Of a stretch of DNA of 64,000 nt, positions 23,736-35,423 are shown one piece after another. The stretch covers positions 55,276,902 through 55,340,901 of the forward strand of contig JAOANR010000003.1 of NCBI GenBank assembly GCA_030278955.1, read 5' to 3'. Below the pieces are notes generated by a model, which saw only the letters and a program-made list of their open reading frames with translations, was not told where the DNA came from and searched no databases. The first letter of the stretch is position 1; each line of letters opens with the position of its first letter. This stretch comes from Hygrophila difformis (taxonomy: Eukaryota > Streptophyta > Magnoliopsida > Lamiales > Acanthaceae). A program made the translations under genes and the position numbers.

Positions 23736-23870
23736 TTCGCCAAGATTCTAGGTTAAAATTCGCCAAGATTCTAGGTTGAAATTCGCCAAGATTCTAAGTT
23801 GAAATTCGCCAAGATTCTAAGTTGAAATTCGCCAAGATTCTAAGTTAAAATTCGCCAAGATTCTCAGTTC
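23736..23870 (-). repeat. 23-bp minisatellite between PBS and leader ORF (gypsy-1)
   Basis: Six tandem units of TTCGCCAAGATTCTAAGTT plus AAAA/GAAA, about 23 bp each, with few substitutions. The same unit is repeated at the same place in gypsy-2, so it belongs to the family's untranslated leader. Confidence 0.9.
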
Positions 23871-24074
23871 TCTACATAAAAGAGATGCAATATGCAAATG
23901 TAAATGATGATTCCCCCCAAAAATAATTTAATGCACTTTATATATATTTTTTTCATGGGTTTTAAAATAACAATTTTTCCATGAAAATAATACTTTAAAA
24001 ATTTAAAATAATAGTCAAAATATTAATAGTAGTTTAAAAATAATAATGGTTTAAAAATAATAGTTTAAAAATAG

Positions 24075-24090
24075 CCGGGCTCTGATACCA
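24075..24090 (-). promoter_or_regulatory. Primer-binding site of gypsy-1
   Basis: On the minus strand TGGTATCAGAGCCCGG, complementary to the 3' end of plant initiator tRNA-Met, three bases inside the 5' LTR. Confidence 0.93.
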
Positions 24091-24093
24091 ACT

Positions 24094-26849
24094 TGTAACA
24101 CCACGGTTTTTGGTCACCCAGGTCGGGATGTCACCGCCACACCTCCCTAGTAAGACACGGTTTCTCCAAATTACTAAAGAGATGCAAGGCTAGGTATTTC
24201 GATGTTTAAAAATATTTAAAACATTTGCAAACAGCCCATACAATATAGTCTCGAAAATAATAATATCATAACGCAGCGGAAATAGTATTTAAGTATAATA
24301 TTGCAGCGGAAATGTAAATACGACCGACATGGTCAAAACACGGGTTAAACAGACCCGTTTATGCTAGAGTCTAATGCAAGAATTGAAATAATAAGTTTCG
24401 CAAAATATAAGTCCCCCCATGCATGAACGTACTCATGATCATTCCACATACTCTGTAAGGAAAAAGGAAAATAAATGGTTTAGTCAGCACAACTTGCTGA
24501 GTAAGTTAACACATGCATGATCGTAGGGTTTAAAAACCATTAATTTAATAATTTCATAAAAGCATGATAATAATTATAGATAATAATATAACCAACTTGC
24601 ATAATTTAATCATGACACTAACCAATAGTACATTTAGCATAATTTAAATAAAACCATAATTAATTTAAATAAAGTATTTAATAATTTAAAAGGACATTAA
24701 TTAAACATTTAACTATCCCCATTTACTCCCAAGATTTAGTATTTCAAGTGTTTCACGATTTCATCGCGATGTCAACAAGTTTAGCCGGAAACCGGCGGCC
24801 GCAGCCGTATCTGCCATACCCAGTACCACTCTGGAGCCTCGGGAAACCCATATGGATATTCACGAGAGTGTAGGTCATATATCGCATGCCGTTTTGGCAA
24901 CATATCTCAAATATTTCGCGCGGGTCACCATCGTCCATAAAGGCACGAAGTGAATCGTTAGGAGGGCACCCTGCAGAACACTCACCCCCTAATTTTAAAG
25001 ATCAAGTTTGTAAAGGGAATTTCCTAATTTCCAGATTTCATATATTTATTTCAAAGAGTCTTCTACTCGTTTAAACCTTAAAGGCTAGTTTCACCGTTTC
25101 AACAAGATTTCAAGATTAGACTCGGTCAACCACATTTTACTCTAAAATTTATTAAAAATATATTTTAATTCCAAAAATTCTGAAATTTTACCACTTACTC
25201 AGAAACATCGAGATGAACAACTTTCATGTTTTAACTTTTTCAATCCGAGATATCGAAACAAGTCAAAAACGTCACTTTTCGTCATAACATTAATCTGTCC
25301 GAATTTCGTGTACAGCAGTTAAAGATTATCAAGATCTATCATAGCAAATCAACTCCAAAATTAATGAAATTTTACAGAGACCTTCTTAAGACATTTATCT
25401 ACAACTTTCACGGCTAAAGATCTAAATCCGCTTATAACTAATGTCAAAAACGTCATCAAGATCGGACCTAAGTTCTGTCAAGAATTTCAAGATCCAAGTT
25501 TCAGCAGTTCGGTTTCGGGTGGATTTCAAATATGAAAACGTCTCTAAAAATTCCGAAATATTTACAGTAGATACATCTAAGCCTTTGGAACATTTTTCGT
25601 GTTTTAAGTTTTTCCATTCGAAGACGTTTAAAGGTTCGTAAAAATTCGACAAAACTGTTGCGCCGGTAGAAAACATATGTTGACAGATTTACGAAAGATT
25701 TGATGAAGCTTTTAGTTTTACGTGTTTTAATTACTCCCAAAACCATGTAAGCGTTAACTTACAGATTCGTAGATGTCCGGGATCGTCTATTTCGAAGGCG
25801 TGGCTTCTAGTCCACCGTTTATCCTCTCCGTTCGCCGGGTTCTACGTTCTAGATCCGATTCGGGGTGTAGAAATAAAAAGAAGAAGGTTAGGATTCGTTT
25901 TCGAATCGTATATGGAACAAGGATCGGATCGAAGCTTATCACGACGCTGAAGATCTTCAAATTTTCGTCCAAACAGTCCTCGCCTTGGTTTCGTGCCTCC
26001 GACGACTCCGGAATTAGGGTTTTCGAACGTATAGAGAGTTGTAGGGTTTTGGAAAAGTGTTCGGGGCTTTCAAAAGGTGTTATTTATAGGTAAACAAGAC
26101 CTAGGGGCGTCCAAGGTCTGCCTCTAAGAGTCTTGAGCCGAAAGGTGTTCAACCGAAGTCGGAAAATCCGGATTCGGCCGAGTGAATCTCGCAACCGGCG
26201 AATCTGTCAAGCGGCGCGGTCGTGGCGCGCCTTTTCCCACTTGACCGCGCGGCACTCGCCTGGACTTCGGTCCGGGCGGGTCTTGCGATCCGTCGTGCCT
26301 TTCCTCCTCTCTTTCGGACTTCTATCCCCCTATGCTCCCGGATTCTGATTCCCGGGTATTTTCGGGTTTCTATTTCCTCTCTAAAGTTTACTCGGGTCTA
26401 AATGCATGTTTGGACTCGAATTCTCGAGTTCATTGGTGTCAGGTTTCGTTGTGCAATTTATTTATCTTTAATTAGTTCTTTTTATTAAATTCCTTTAATT
26501 CCTTTTTAAGTTAAATTTCATTTCTCATTTCTTTATCTTTATTTATTTATTTATTTGCTGGATTTATTTATTTATTATATTTATTTTATTTATTTTTATT
26601 TATTTAATTATTGTTTTATGTTGCAAAATTCTCGGGTATTACAGTCTACCCTCCTTAAGAATCAACTTCGTCCTCGAAGTTGTGTTTCGGCTTTTCTCGT
26701 GCTCAGGTCTTTTGTTTGTTTTATTATTTTTTGACTGAACTTAGAATTAAAAATTCTAAGCTGCCTACGTACCCTATGAAGGGATCAAACCATAACGTAG
26801 TTCAAAATTGTTTGTGTACAAAAATGCATGAAAAATGGATGGTATGACA
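24094..26849 (-). repeat. 5' LTR of gypsy-1
   Basis: 2,756 bp, same termini as the 3' LTR. A TATA-like box on the minus strand (CCTATAAATA, 26081-26090) probably drives the element. Confidence 0.93.
26081..26090 (-). promoter_or_regulatory. TATA box in gypsy-1 5' LTR
   Basis: CCTATAAATA on the minus strand. The equivalent position in gypsy-2 reads TCTATAAATA (43241-43250). Confidence 0.5.
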
Positions 26850-27300
26850 CAATGGTTTTTTATGTTTCTCAAGAAAATGAAAACCGATTGTGATCTATAA
26901 TGTGAGCAAATGAATAGTTGGTGTTTCTTTGTGGGTTGGTTAATCTCAATGATGGTCAAATGCGAATCAAGTAGAGACTATGTCTGTCACCCCAATGAAG
27001 AAGGGTTCAATTGATCCGCAAAAGGTATTTTTTAGAGTAGTGATGTGTTATGCCAGCCTTCAAATATTTATTAAACTTATGTGTTTTGTGTAGAGACTCA
27101 ATACTGGCCACGGTGGATGTAAAATGTGATTTACTTTGGTCACGTGAGCAACCTAGGCTAATTACGTAGTTAGGACTAAATTGAAAAAAATTAGCAAACA
27201 TAGAGGACTATATGAGGCAAAAAATTACTAACGGACCGATTTGGATATTTTGGAAAGAAAAAGGACCGAAAAAAAAAATCTTTTTTCCCATGTTAGTCTT

Positions 27301-27415
27301 GAGATTCAAGACATAACTTCATGAGGTTGCTCTAGTAATCAAAATTTTCTCCATTGAACGGAGGAACAAGAGAAACGAGAATGTCGGACAGAACTAATTG
27401 GCTCTGATACTAGTT
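27301..27415 (-). pseudogene. Ty1/copia gag start and primer-binding site
   Basis: On the minus strand a PBS-like TAGTATCAGAGCC (about 27401-27413) is followed by a gag N-terminus, MSDILVSLVPPFNGENFDY, a stop, then SNLMKLCLESQD, typical for copia gag. The sequence stops at the TSD TGTTAGTCTT and continues on the other side of the Mutator-like element at 14908. This establishes that the element at 12930-14908 and this piece were once one. Confidence 0.75.
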
Positions 27416-27552
27416 TGAAAGCAAATGATCAAGGCTTAAAACAAAAAGAACAAAGTGTATGACAGAACTTATCAACTTACCCCTTTGGCTTACTTTTCAT
27501 ATTATACTTATACATGTATGCCTTATAATTTATACTGGACTCACCAACAACA
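27416..27552 (-). repeat. Probable 5' LTR of the copia remnant
   Basis: On the minus strand it would begin TGTTGTTGGTGAGTCC, carry AGTATAAATTATAAGG and end TTTGCTTTCA next to the PBS. At about 137 bp it is short and may be truncated. No second LTR was found near 12900, so the limits are uncertain. Confidence 0.45.
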
Positions 27553-27793
27553 ATATGAATTATTGACTAATGTATTAAAGTTACATTACCCCTATATTTT
27601 TTCAATATAAAATATCTTCCTTCCAGCAAAAGAGTATTAATTGCATTATTGCATTATGTATAGATGAAAAGGATTCAATAAATAAAATAAATAAATATCT
27701 GTACTTCAGATTTTCAAATTGTCAAATGTCAAAAAGAAATTGTTACACTTCTTCAAAGAGATTGCCAAATTGTGACCACTCTAGTAAAGTAAT

Positions 27794-28676
27794 ATGGAAT
27801 CCTCCATCAGCGGTGGACTCAAGCAGATTTTCATCCTCTCCGGCCAGAGCAACATGTCCGGCCGCGGCGGCGTCTACGACCACTTGCAACACTGGGACGG
27901 CATCGTCCCGCCGGAATGCTTCCCGGACCCCTCCAGGATCTTCCGCCTCAACTCCCGCCTCAATTGGGAAGTCGCGCGCGTGCCCCTCCACTCCGACATC
28001 GACATCCGGGAGACGTGCGGCGTTGGCCCCGGTATGCCCTTCGCCAACGCCGTCAAGGATCACCTGCCCGGCGCCCTCGGCCTCGTCCCCTGCGCCATCG
28101 GCGGCACCGCCATCAAGGAATGGGCGCGCGGCGCCGAACTGTACCAAAACATGGTGAAACGCGCGAAGGCAGCCGTCGCCGGCGGCGGCGGAGAACTGAA
28201 AGCGCTGCTCTGGTACCAAGGCGAGAGCGACACGTTTTTCGAGTACAGAGTGGAAGCGTACAAGGAGAATTTGGAAGCCCTAATTCGGAACGTGCGGGAG
28301 GATTTGGATTCGCCATCGCTGCCGGTGATTCTGGTAAAACCTAATCAAATAATGACAAGATTCTTTCTTTTTTCCGAAACCCGAATTCTCTAATTGTTAC
28401 AAGGACAAACAGGTGGCGATTGCATCCGGGGACGAGAGATACCTGGAGAGAATCAGGGAAATCCAGAAGGGGATAAAGATGGCAAACGTGGTCTGTGTGG
28501 ACGCCAAGGGATTGGAGCTGGAAGAGGACCATCTTCATCTGACGGCGGCGGCGCAGGTCCAATTGGGGCGGATGCTGGCGGAGGCGTACTTGGCCAAGTT
28601 TCGGACAGGTTTAGCTAGATACTCCCATCTCTTTCCACCAATTAAACATTGTTTTCGTTGTTCGAATTGTTGTTAA
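27794..28676 (+). CDS. Carbohydrate esterase with SASA domain (At4g34215-like)
   Basis: Exons 27794-28333 and 28413-28676 are joined across a 79-bp intron (GTAAAA...ACAG) in phase 0, giving 267 residues, close to the usual length of about 260. The SGNH-type nucleophile block is GQSNMSGRGG (Ser 19); further conserved blocks are IGGTAIKEW (about 103-111), LLWYQGESD (about 139-147) and the catalytic DHLH (Asp 219, His 222). Enzymes of this family remove O-acetyl groups from carbohydrates; the substrate here is unknown. No signal peptide is evident, suggesting the cytosol. Coding GC is high compared with its transposon flanks. The C-terminal FRCSNCC tail looks unusual. A copia LTR remnant ends about 240 bp upstream. 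The frame is intact. Confidence 0.9.
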
Positions 28677-29029
28677 TTTTGATTAGTGAATATACTTATA
28701 TATATGATGGAAAAAGTTCAATGTGATTTTTGAGAATTGAGATGTTCAATTAGTCCCTATATCCATTTGTAATTTATGTGGTATGGGCTCCCACCACCTC
28801 ATTCCTAGTTTGTATAGACGGTTGAGAAAAAAAATTACACCCTAGTACTTATTAGTTTTGGATATTTAACTTTACCTTAATTCTCGTGTCCAACAGTAAA
28901 AATATTACAAATAAGACAGAGACAGTACTATATATTTTATTTTTTTCATCATTCATACTATTTTTTTCCTTTTCTTTTTTTTTTTCTCATCTCATAAAAT
29001 CTTCATCGCACATTTTCAAATTTCCTACC
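28677..29029. other. Downstream of the esterase gene
   Basis: 3' UTR and AT-rich intergenic sequence with T-rich runs. No gene or clear repeat is seen. Confidence 0.5.
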
Positions 29030-29145
29030 AAGAGATTACCGACCGACATTGGCGATCGGCCCTGCAGTCGGTAAGCCCGAGACGTCCGCATTTCTTATTT
29101 ACCGACCGCAAATGTCGGTCGGTAAACATGATTTTTCTTGTAGTG
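29030..29145. mobile_element. CACTA transposon terminal fragment
   Basis: The right end reads CATGATTTTTCTTGTAGTG (29127-29145), the complement of the CACTACAAGAAAAA tip typical of plant CACTA elements. It is preceded by subterminal inverted copies of TTACCGACCG and CGGTCGGTAAA, which bind transposase in this superfamily. The matching left tip was not found within the window. Confidence 0.7.
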
Positions 29146-29205
29146 AGTGGCGGATCTAGAAAATTTTTTAAGTGGTGTTACAAAAATGAAACTAAGTTTA
29201 TTTAA
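29146..29205. mobile_element. Left part of a hAT-like MITE
   Basis: Begins AGTGGCGGATCTAG, very like the hAT tip at 7842. The MITE is interrupted at 29205 by LINE-1 and continues at 48024-48291. Confidence 0.55.
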
Positions 29206-29312
29206 TTTTTTTTTGGTTAAACAGCCTAAGAATGCGAGCAAACAAAGAAAAAGAAAACAAACGAACAGAAATTAAGCACGAGTATAAACTACGCCATCAG
29301 CATCCCTAGAAA

Positions 29313-30124
29313 TCAAAGTCGTGAGACCATCCGGGGGGAAAGCCCAAGTAGTGTAGAAATCTCCGAGTTTGCCGCAGTACGAGCCATCCAATCAGCCACC
29401 TGATTGCCTTCACGGAACACATGGCGAAGAGAACATCCACCCATGTTGGGAATAAGGCCACGAACCTCCTTGATCAAAGGCCAAAAAGGGTGATGCGGCG
29501 TTGCCATCCCCAATACCAAGCGAATAAATTCAAGGGAGTCAATGTAACAAGCGGCTAACGCCATACCTAATTGAGCTGCAAGAAGCGGGCCGAACCGGAG
29601 GCCAATCAACTCAACCTCCATGATCGACCGGCCACTCAGGCAGCCCCCGCATGCTCCAATCCACGTACCAGTATGCGTCCTCATTACCGCACTAAACCCA
29701 AATTTCACTGCCTCCAAGACGCATCCATCCGAATGCAGAACATTCCCAACGACGTCCGGCTCAATCCAGCTGACAGGCCGAGGGATACGAGGCTTCAAAA
29801 GCTTTGTAGTATGTTTTGAAATATAACCATTTAAGACTCTAGCTTTAGATAAAATCTTATCTATCCCAAGACATTTACCACGAAAGATTCTATTGTTGCT
29901 CTCACACCACACCGTCCATAAGATAGCAAGGAACCTCGAACCCCAAGTGAGCCATGCCAATTCGAACCAATGCCGATAATCCTCATTGTCCATGTTAGTG
30001 ATCATGTTCCCAATAAGAACCCCAGCCTGCGTCCATACTTGATCAGCCCATACACAAAATAAAAGCGCATGATGCCAGTCATCTACCTGCTCGCACAGAT
30101 AGAGCACAGCGGGGAGGGGGCGAG
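29313..30124 (-). pseudogene. LINE-1 ORF2 C-terminus with RNase H
   Basis: Begins in the zinc-binding region after reverse transcriptase (CEQVDDWHHALLFC) and has a plant-type RNase H domain with its acidic residues in place: HSDGC, MEVELIGL, YIDSLEF and NQVADWMA. It ends at a normal stop about 100 bp before the A tail. Its N-terminal continuation is at 47458-48012. Confidence 0.82.
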
Positions 30125-30529
30125 GCCACTGATAATGGCCAAAATTGACCATTATTTTCAATCTATTTCCGTGTCTAAACATGGGCATTTGATCGCATTC
30201 CGGTCTTATTTTAATAAGAAAATAGTTGAATTTGACAAATGTATGCAAGTTTGTAAATATAATAAGCTGGTATTGAAAAACACAAAAATATTGTTATTTT
30301 ATTAAAATTGTGTTAAAAATGCAAAAACATGATAAACATATTAAAAATCCAATTCTTGGTATAATTTGAGATTGATGAATTTTGGTTCGGTGTTGTCTAT
30401 TCGGTGGAACACGGGTCCATTAAGTAGAACACAAGCCAAATATAATTATTTATATTTATATTTTTATATATCTGTATTTTATTTTATATAATAAAAAAAA
30501 CACTAATTGAATTTATTTAATTACAGGTG

Positions 30530-31330
30530 AGGCCCAACACTTTACATCCGGCCCAACAACAATTAAATTGGCCCAAAACTTTCAACAGGCCCAAACCTTC
30601 ATCCCCAGCCCATCTCCTTCTCCTTCTTCCTTCGTCTTCTTCAACAGCAGCTCCGGTCTCCTTCTTCACCTCTCCGGCGAGCTTCCGGCCGGCTGCCCTC
30701 AAACTCCGATCACCTCCAAGATCCAGTCCTCTTCATCCTCAACAACCACCTGCCTCCGTCCTCCGCCATACCTCCGCCGCTTCTCTCTTCTCCAGTCCGC
30801 CACCATCTCCACCGCCTCCGTTCGAGCTCCGGTCATCTCCCTCGCAGCTCCGGCGACCTCCACTGCCGTTCCAACCTCCGACCACCACCATTCCGGTCAT
30901 CCCCTCCACTCCAACAGCCCCTACCGCTCCGTCTTCTCGAGCGCCACCGTCGCACCACCACCAGCGAGCGCCGGACAGCCCCAACACCCCACTGCCATCA
31001 CCACCAATTGGCCACCTCCAACTCCCGATCTACCACCACCATTCCGCCAAGAGCTCACCTTCTCCGACCACCATCACCATTCAAGCCACCGAGGCCGACG
31101 TCCTCCTCCGGCGACCTCCGCCGCTCCGGCCAACACCATCTCCATCCTCATCCTCGTCTCCTCAAAACTGCCAACCCCAACCGTCCACTTCACCACCACC
31201 GAGCTCCGCTCAAGTTCACCACCAGCATCCCACATCTCTACAGCCACCACCAAACAACACCCTCATCCGTAACCCCCAAATTATTTCATCCACCATCCAT
31301 TCAACCCCCATTCTCCTAACCCATATTTCA
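30530..31330 (+). other. C-rich, pyrimidine-biased block of the solo LTR
   Basis: Four GGCCCAA motifs (complement TTGGGCC, like plant site II elements) lie at 30530-30595. They are followed by about 700 bases dominated by CTCC, CCACC and CCGGC that stay open in more than one frame and would encode Pro/Ser-rich peptides. The frames begin at GTG or TTG rather than ATG, so I do not call a gene. It may be a promoter and leader. Confidence 0.5.
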
Positions 31331-31449
31331 GATTTTAGAAAACAAGCAAGAATTGGAAAAATGGAGACGAGAAGAAAGAGAAATCGAGAAAGAGAGACCC
31401 AATTTGAAATGGGGAAAGAAAGAGGAAAGAGAGATAAATTTTATCCAGA

Positions 31450-31860
31450 CCTCGGGACCTCAGTCGCTAGACTAAAGCCAGTCGTGAGACATGGTCTAAG
31501 GACTGGGAAGTTGTTTAAGGACTGGGGGTGTATAGGGACACAAGAGATAATGAACAAAAAAAAAAAATTCAGTCCGGAACCCCTTGTCCCAAAACCCAGT
31601 CGCTAGACTGTGCCTCGCGACTGGAGACATGGTCTAAGGACTGGGGAGAGTGCTTAAGGACTGAGAATGATGTCTGGCGGAGGATGGCCTCGCCTCGCGC
31701 CACAATCGAGTCTCGCGACTGGAACGTAGTATCACGCCACGAACGGACAGAGAAAATAAAAAGGAGCAGCTCACGTGACATACCACACCCCTTTCAATTT
31801 GAATTTCCCACATGTCAAATTAGTTGGAAGCTCCCAAGACCTCAAGTCCCGTAGGTGGAA
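31450..31860 (+). repeat. Left outlier of the CAGTCGCTAGAC repeat
   Basis: Contains degenerate copies of the units found at 44412-44995 (CAGTCGCTAGAC near 31461 and 31602, TCTCGCGACTGG near 31710). It belongs to the same LTR as the main array, now separated from it by gypsy-2. Confidence 0.6.
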
Positions 31861-31904
31861 ACATTCTTGTCTTTTCTCCTGGAGCTCGAGATCCCGCCCC
31901 CCTC

Positions 31905-32174
31905 CGGCGGTAGTAGGTCGTCAAAGATAGTGTTTAAGTCTTGCCCGTGGGCATCGATGTATTCCTTTAGTATTAGGTTTTGTGTAGTGAGGGTTTGGAC
32001 TTGGCGCTCGAGTTGGTTTATGCGGTGATGATCCGCCTCTCTCAAGTTGCCCATGTGATGTAAATTGGCCTCCAATTGAGCCATACGGTACTTCATTTGC
32101 TCTAGGGTTTGGTGGGAATCGAGATGAACGCTCATCATCCTGACCATCAACTGCATCATGTCTTGACTAGCCAT
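31905..32174 (-). pseudogene. Truncated second copy of the gypsy-2 leader ORF
   Basis: Starts at ATG 32174 and is apparently identical to the ORF at 40441-40776 for about 90 residues, until DDLLPP, where gypsy-2 sequence ends at about 31905 and the frame runs into solo-LTR sequence. The PBS (32596-32611) and minisatellite (about 32204-32340) are also repeated here. Confidence 0.8.
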
Positions 32175-32614
32175 CTAGCGCAAGCAAGAGATCTAGGTTA
32201 ATATTCGCCAAGATTCTAAGTTCAATTCGCCAAGATTCTAGGTTCGAGTTTCCAAGATTCTAAGTTCAAGTTTCGCCAAGATGCTAAGTTCAAGTTTCGC
32301 AAAGATTCTAAGTTCGAGTTTCGCAAAGATTCTAAGTTCATAGCAGAGATGCAACATGCATATGCAAATGATATTTCCCCCCAATAATAATTTAATACCC
32401 ATATATTTTTTTCCCATGGGTTTTAAAATAAAATTTCTCCATGGAAAAAAAAAAATTTAAAATTTAAAATAATAGTCAAAATATTAATAATAGTTTAAAA
32501 ATAATAATGGTTTAAAAATAATAGTTTAAAAATAATAGTGGTTTAAATAATGGTTTAAAAATAGTAATGGTTTAAAAATAATAATTTAAAAATAGCCGGG
32601 CTCTGATACCAACT

Positions 32615-35423
32615 TGTAACACCCCGGTTTTTGGTAACCCAGGTCGGGATGTCACCGCCACATCTCCCTAGCAAGACACGGTTTCTCCGAGCTTACTAAA
32701 GAGATGCAAGGCTAGGTATTGCAGTGTTTAAAACATTTAAAGCATTCAAAATAGCCCATACAATATAAATCGAAAATAATAATAGCATAGCGCAGCGGAA
32801 ATATTTAGTTTAGTACAGTATCGCAGCGGAAAATTTAAATAGGGCCGACATGGCCAAAACACGGGTTAAACAGGCCCGTTCATAATATAGTCTAAGTACG
32901 AAATTTAAAAGCCAAAATAAAAGTTCCCAAAATCCCATGCATGATTCGTGCTCACACATGCTCATTCCACATATTCTGTAAAGAAAGGAATAAAAACGGT
33001 TTTGATCAGCAAAATTGCTGAGTAAGTTAACACATGCATGATCGTAGGGTTTAAAAGCCATAACTTTAATAATTTAACAAAAGCATGATAATAGCATAAT
33101 ATTTGATTTCATATAATCCATATCATATAGCACAATCTATCTCAGGCTCTATTTAATGACACGTATCACATGATTAAATCATAAAAGCCATAATTTTAAA
33201 TAAAGCATTTAAATAATTTAATTGGACAACAATATAATTTAATCTAGTTTAATTTAATTTAGAATCCCCATTACATTCCCGATTTGGTATCTCAAAGTTT
33301 CACGATAAAAATCGCGATGTCAACAAGTTTAGCCGGTAGCCCGGCGGCCGCAGCCGTATCAGCCATACCCAGTACCACTCCGGAGCCTCGGGAAACCCAT
33401 ACGGATATTCACGAGAGTGTAGGCTCTAAGTTTCGCCGTTTTGGCAATATCACATTTCAAGTATAGCGCGCGGGGTCACCATCGTCCATTACGGCACGAA
33501 GTGAATCGTTAGGGGGCACCCTGCAGAGCACTCACCCCTAATTTTAATTTATCAAGTTTGCAAGGGGATTTAGTTTTTAAAATCTGCCTTCCAATGTAAT
33601 AATTTAGAAACAATATCTCAATTCGTTTCAACCCTAAAGGTTAATTCCATGTTTCAACAAGATTTCAAAATTTCGTTTCGGTAAATCACAATTTACTCCA
33701 AAATTCGTCTAAAATCAGATTTAATTCCAAAAATTCCAAAATTTCATATCTGACTCGGAAACATCAAGATCTACAACTTTCGTGTTTTAACTTTTTCAAT
33801 CCGAGATACCTAAGTGGGTTAAAATCGCCAATTTTCGCATATCAAGAAATCTGTCCGAGTTCAAAGTGCCACAGTTTACAAATTTCACAATCTACCATAT
33901 CAATTCAACTCCAAATTTAATGAAATTTGACAGGGATCATCTTGAGACATTTATTCACAACTTTCATGTTCGGCCAAAGATCTAAAACAGCCTAGATCCT
34001 ATGTCAAAAACGTGATTAAGATCATTCCTAAGTTCTGTCCAAGATTTCAAGATCTAAAATCAAACAGTTCGGTTTCAACGGGTTTTCACCTATCAAATCA
34101 ACTCCAACAATTCTCAAATTTTTACAGTAGCTAGGTCTAAGTCTTAGGAACGTTTTTCGTGTTTTAAGTTTTTCCGTTTGAGTTCGTTTTAAAGGTCGGA
34201 AAAATTCAACAATTCTGTTGCGTCGGTAGGAAAACAAAAGTGGACAGATTTATGATTCTTGTCAAATCTTTTAGGTTTCGAATGTTTTAAAATCTCCCAA
34301 AATCATGTAAGGTTAACTTACAGTGTTTATGAACGTCGGGAATGTCCAATTCGGAGGCGTGGCTTCCAGATCACCGTTTCTCCTCTCCGTTCGTCGGGTT
34401 CTACGATCTAGATTCGATACGGGGGTGTAGAAAGAAAAAGGAGATGATTAGGATTCGTTTTCGAATCGTTTATTGAATAGAGATTGGACCGAGACTTACC
34501 ACGACTATGGAGATCTGTAGAGAACTCGTCCAACAGCGTTCGTCTTGGTTTCGTGCCTCCGACGACTCCGGATTTAGGGTTTCGAGCGTATAGAATGCTT
34601 TAGGGTTTCGTAAACTTGTTCGGGGCTCCCAAGGGGCTTATTTATAGAATTCTAAGTCCCTAGGGCGTCCACGGCCGACCTAGAACTCTGGAGTCGAGAG
34701 GTGTTCAACCGAAAGTCGAAAAATCCGCGTTCGGGTGAGAGATTCACGCAACAACCAAATCTGTGGGTTGGCGCGGTCGTGGCGCGGTTTTCCCCATTGG
34801 GCGCGCGGCCACCGCGCCGTCTTAGCCTGGACTTCGGTCCGGGCGGGTCGTGCGATCCGTCGTGCGTTTCCGCCTCTCTTTCGGGTTTCTATCCCTCTTT
34901 GCTCCCGAATTCCGATTCCCGGGGTATATTCGGGTTCATACTTTCTCTCCAATTTTATTCTTAGTCTAGTTGGATATTTTGGACTCGAATACTCGAGTTT
35001 ATTAGTGTCGGGTTTTGGTGTTTCATTTATCCATCCTTTTGTTTAATTAAATTCCTTTAATTCCTTTTTAAGTAAAAATCTCATTTCTCATTTTCTTATC
35101 TTTATTTATTTCTTTTATTTGCTGGATTTGTTTATTTATTTATAGTATTTATTTTATTTATTATTTATTTATTTAATTATTGTTTTATTTTATGTTGGAA
35201 AATTCTCGGGTATTACAGTCTACCCTCCTTAAGAATCAACTTCGTCCTCGAAGTTGTGTTTCGGCTTTTCTCGTCTCGTGCTAAGGTCTTGTGTTTGTTT
35301 TGTTATGTTGTGACTGAACTTAGAATTAAAACTTCTAAGCTGCCTACGTACCCGGTAAAGGGATCAAGCCATAACGTAGTTCAAAGGTTTACAAAAATGC
35401 ACGAAAAATTAGGGGGTATGACA
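32615..35423 (-). repeat. 3' LTR of gypsy-2 (middle LTR of the partial tandem)
   Basis: TGTAACACC...GGTATGACA on the + strand, 2,809 bp, with a polypurine tract on one side and a PBS on the other, so it serves as 3' LTR of the complete unit and 5' LTR of the truncated one. Confidence 0.93.

Larger units (their letters stand above)
15564..26849 (-). mobile_element. Ty3/gypsy element (gypsy-1, Tekay-like), rearranged
   Basis: Complete at both ends: two LTRs (15564-18318 and 24094-26849), TG...CA termini and the 5-bp TSD CAATG (15559-15563 and 26850-26854). The primer-binding site is complementary to initiator tRNA-Met and a polypurine tract is present. The order on the minus strand is 5' LTR, PBS, minisatellite, leader ORF, then an antisense gene-like insert in place of gag, protease and most of reverse transcriptase, then RNase H, integrase and 3' LTR. 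About a dozen differences in the first ~370 bases of the two LTRs, counted by eye, make this copy clearly older than gypsy-2. It cannot be autonomous. Confidence 0.93.
14919..27290. mobile_element. Mutator-like long-TIR element, split by gypsy-1
   Basis: The segments 14919-15350 and 26870-27290 are reverse complements of each other with moderate divergence; shared stretches include GTCCGTTAGTAATTTTTT, GTAAATCACATTTTACATCC and AACACATCACTACTCTAAA. The tips are GGAAAAGAGATTTT and, on the other strand, GGGAAAAAAGATTTT. The outer flanks carry the same 10-mer TGTTAGTCTT (14909-14918 and 27291-27300). Long TIRs with an 8-11 bp TSD fit a non-autonomous Mutator-like element of about 1.1 kb before gypsy-1 entered it. 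The non-repeat core (about 15350-15563) has no gene I recognise. Confidence 0.75.

Noticed and set aside
23736..23870. CRISPR-like direct repeats
   Set aside because: Units are contiguous without unique spacers and sit in a plant retrotransposon leader.
30527..31606. A 359-codon Pro/Ser-rich gene
   Set aside because: The frame begins at GTG, has no early ATG, overlaps a second equally open frame, and its composition alone explains the lack of stops. It lies within an LTR.
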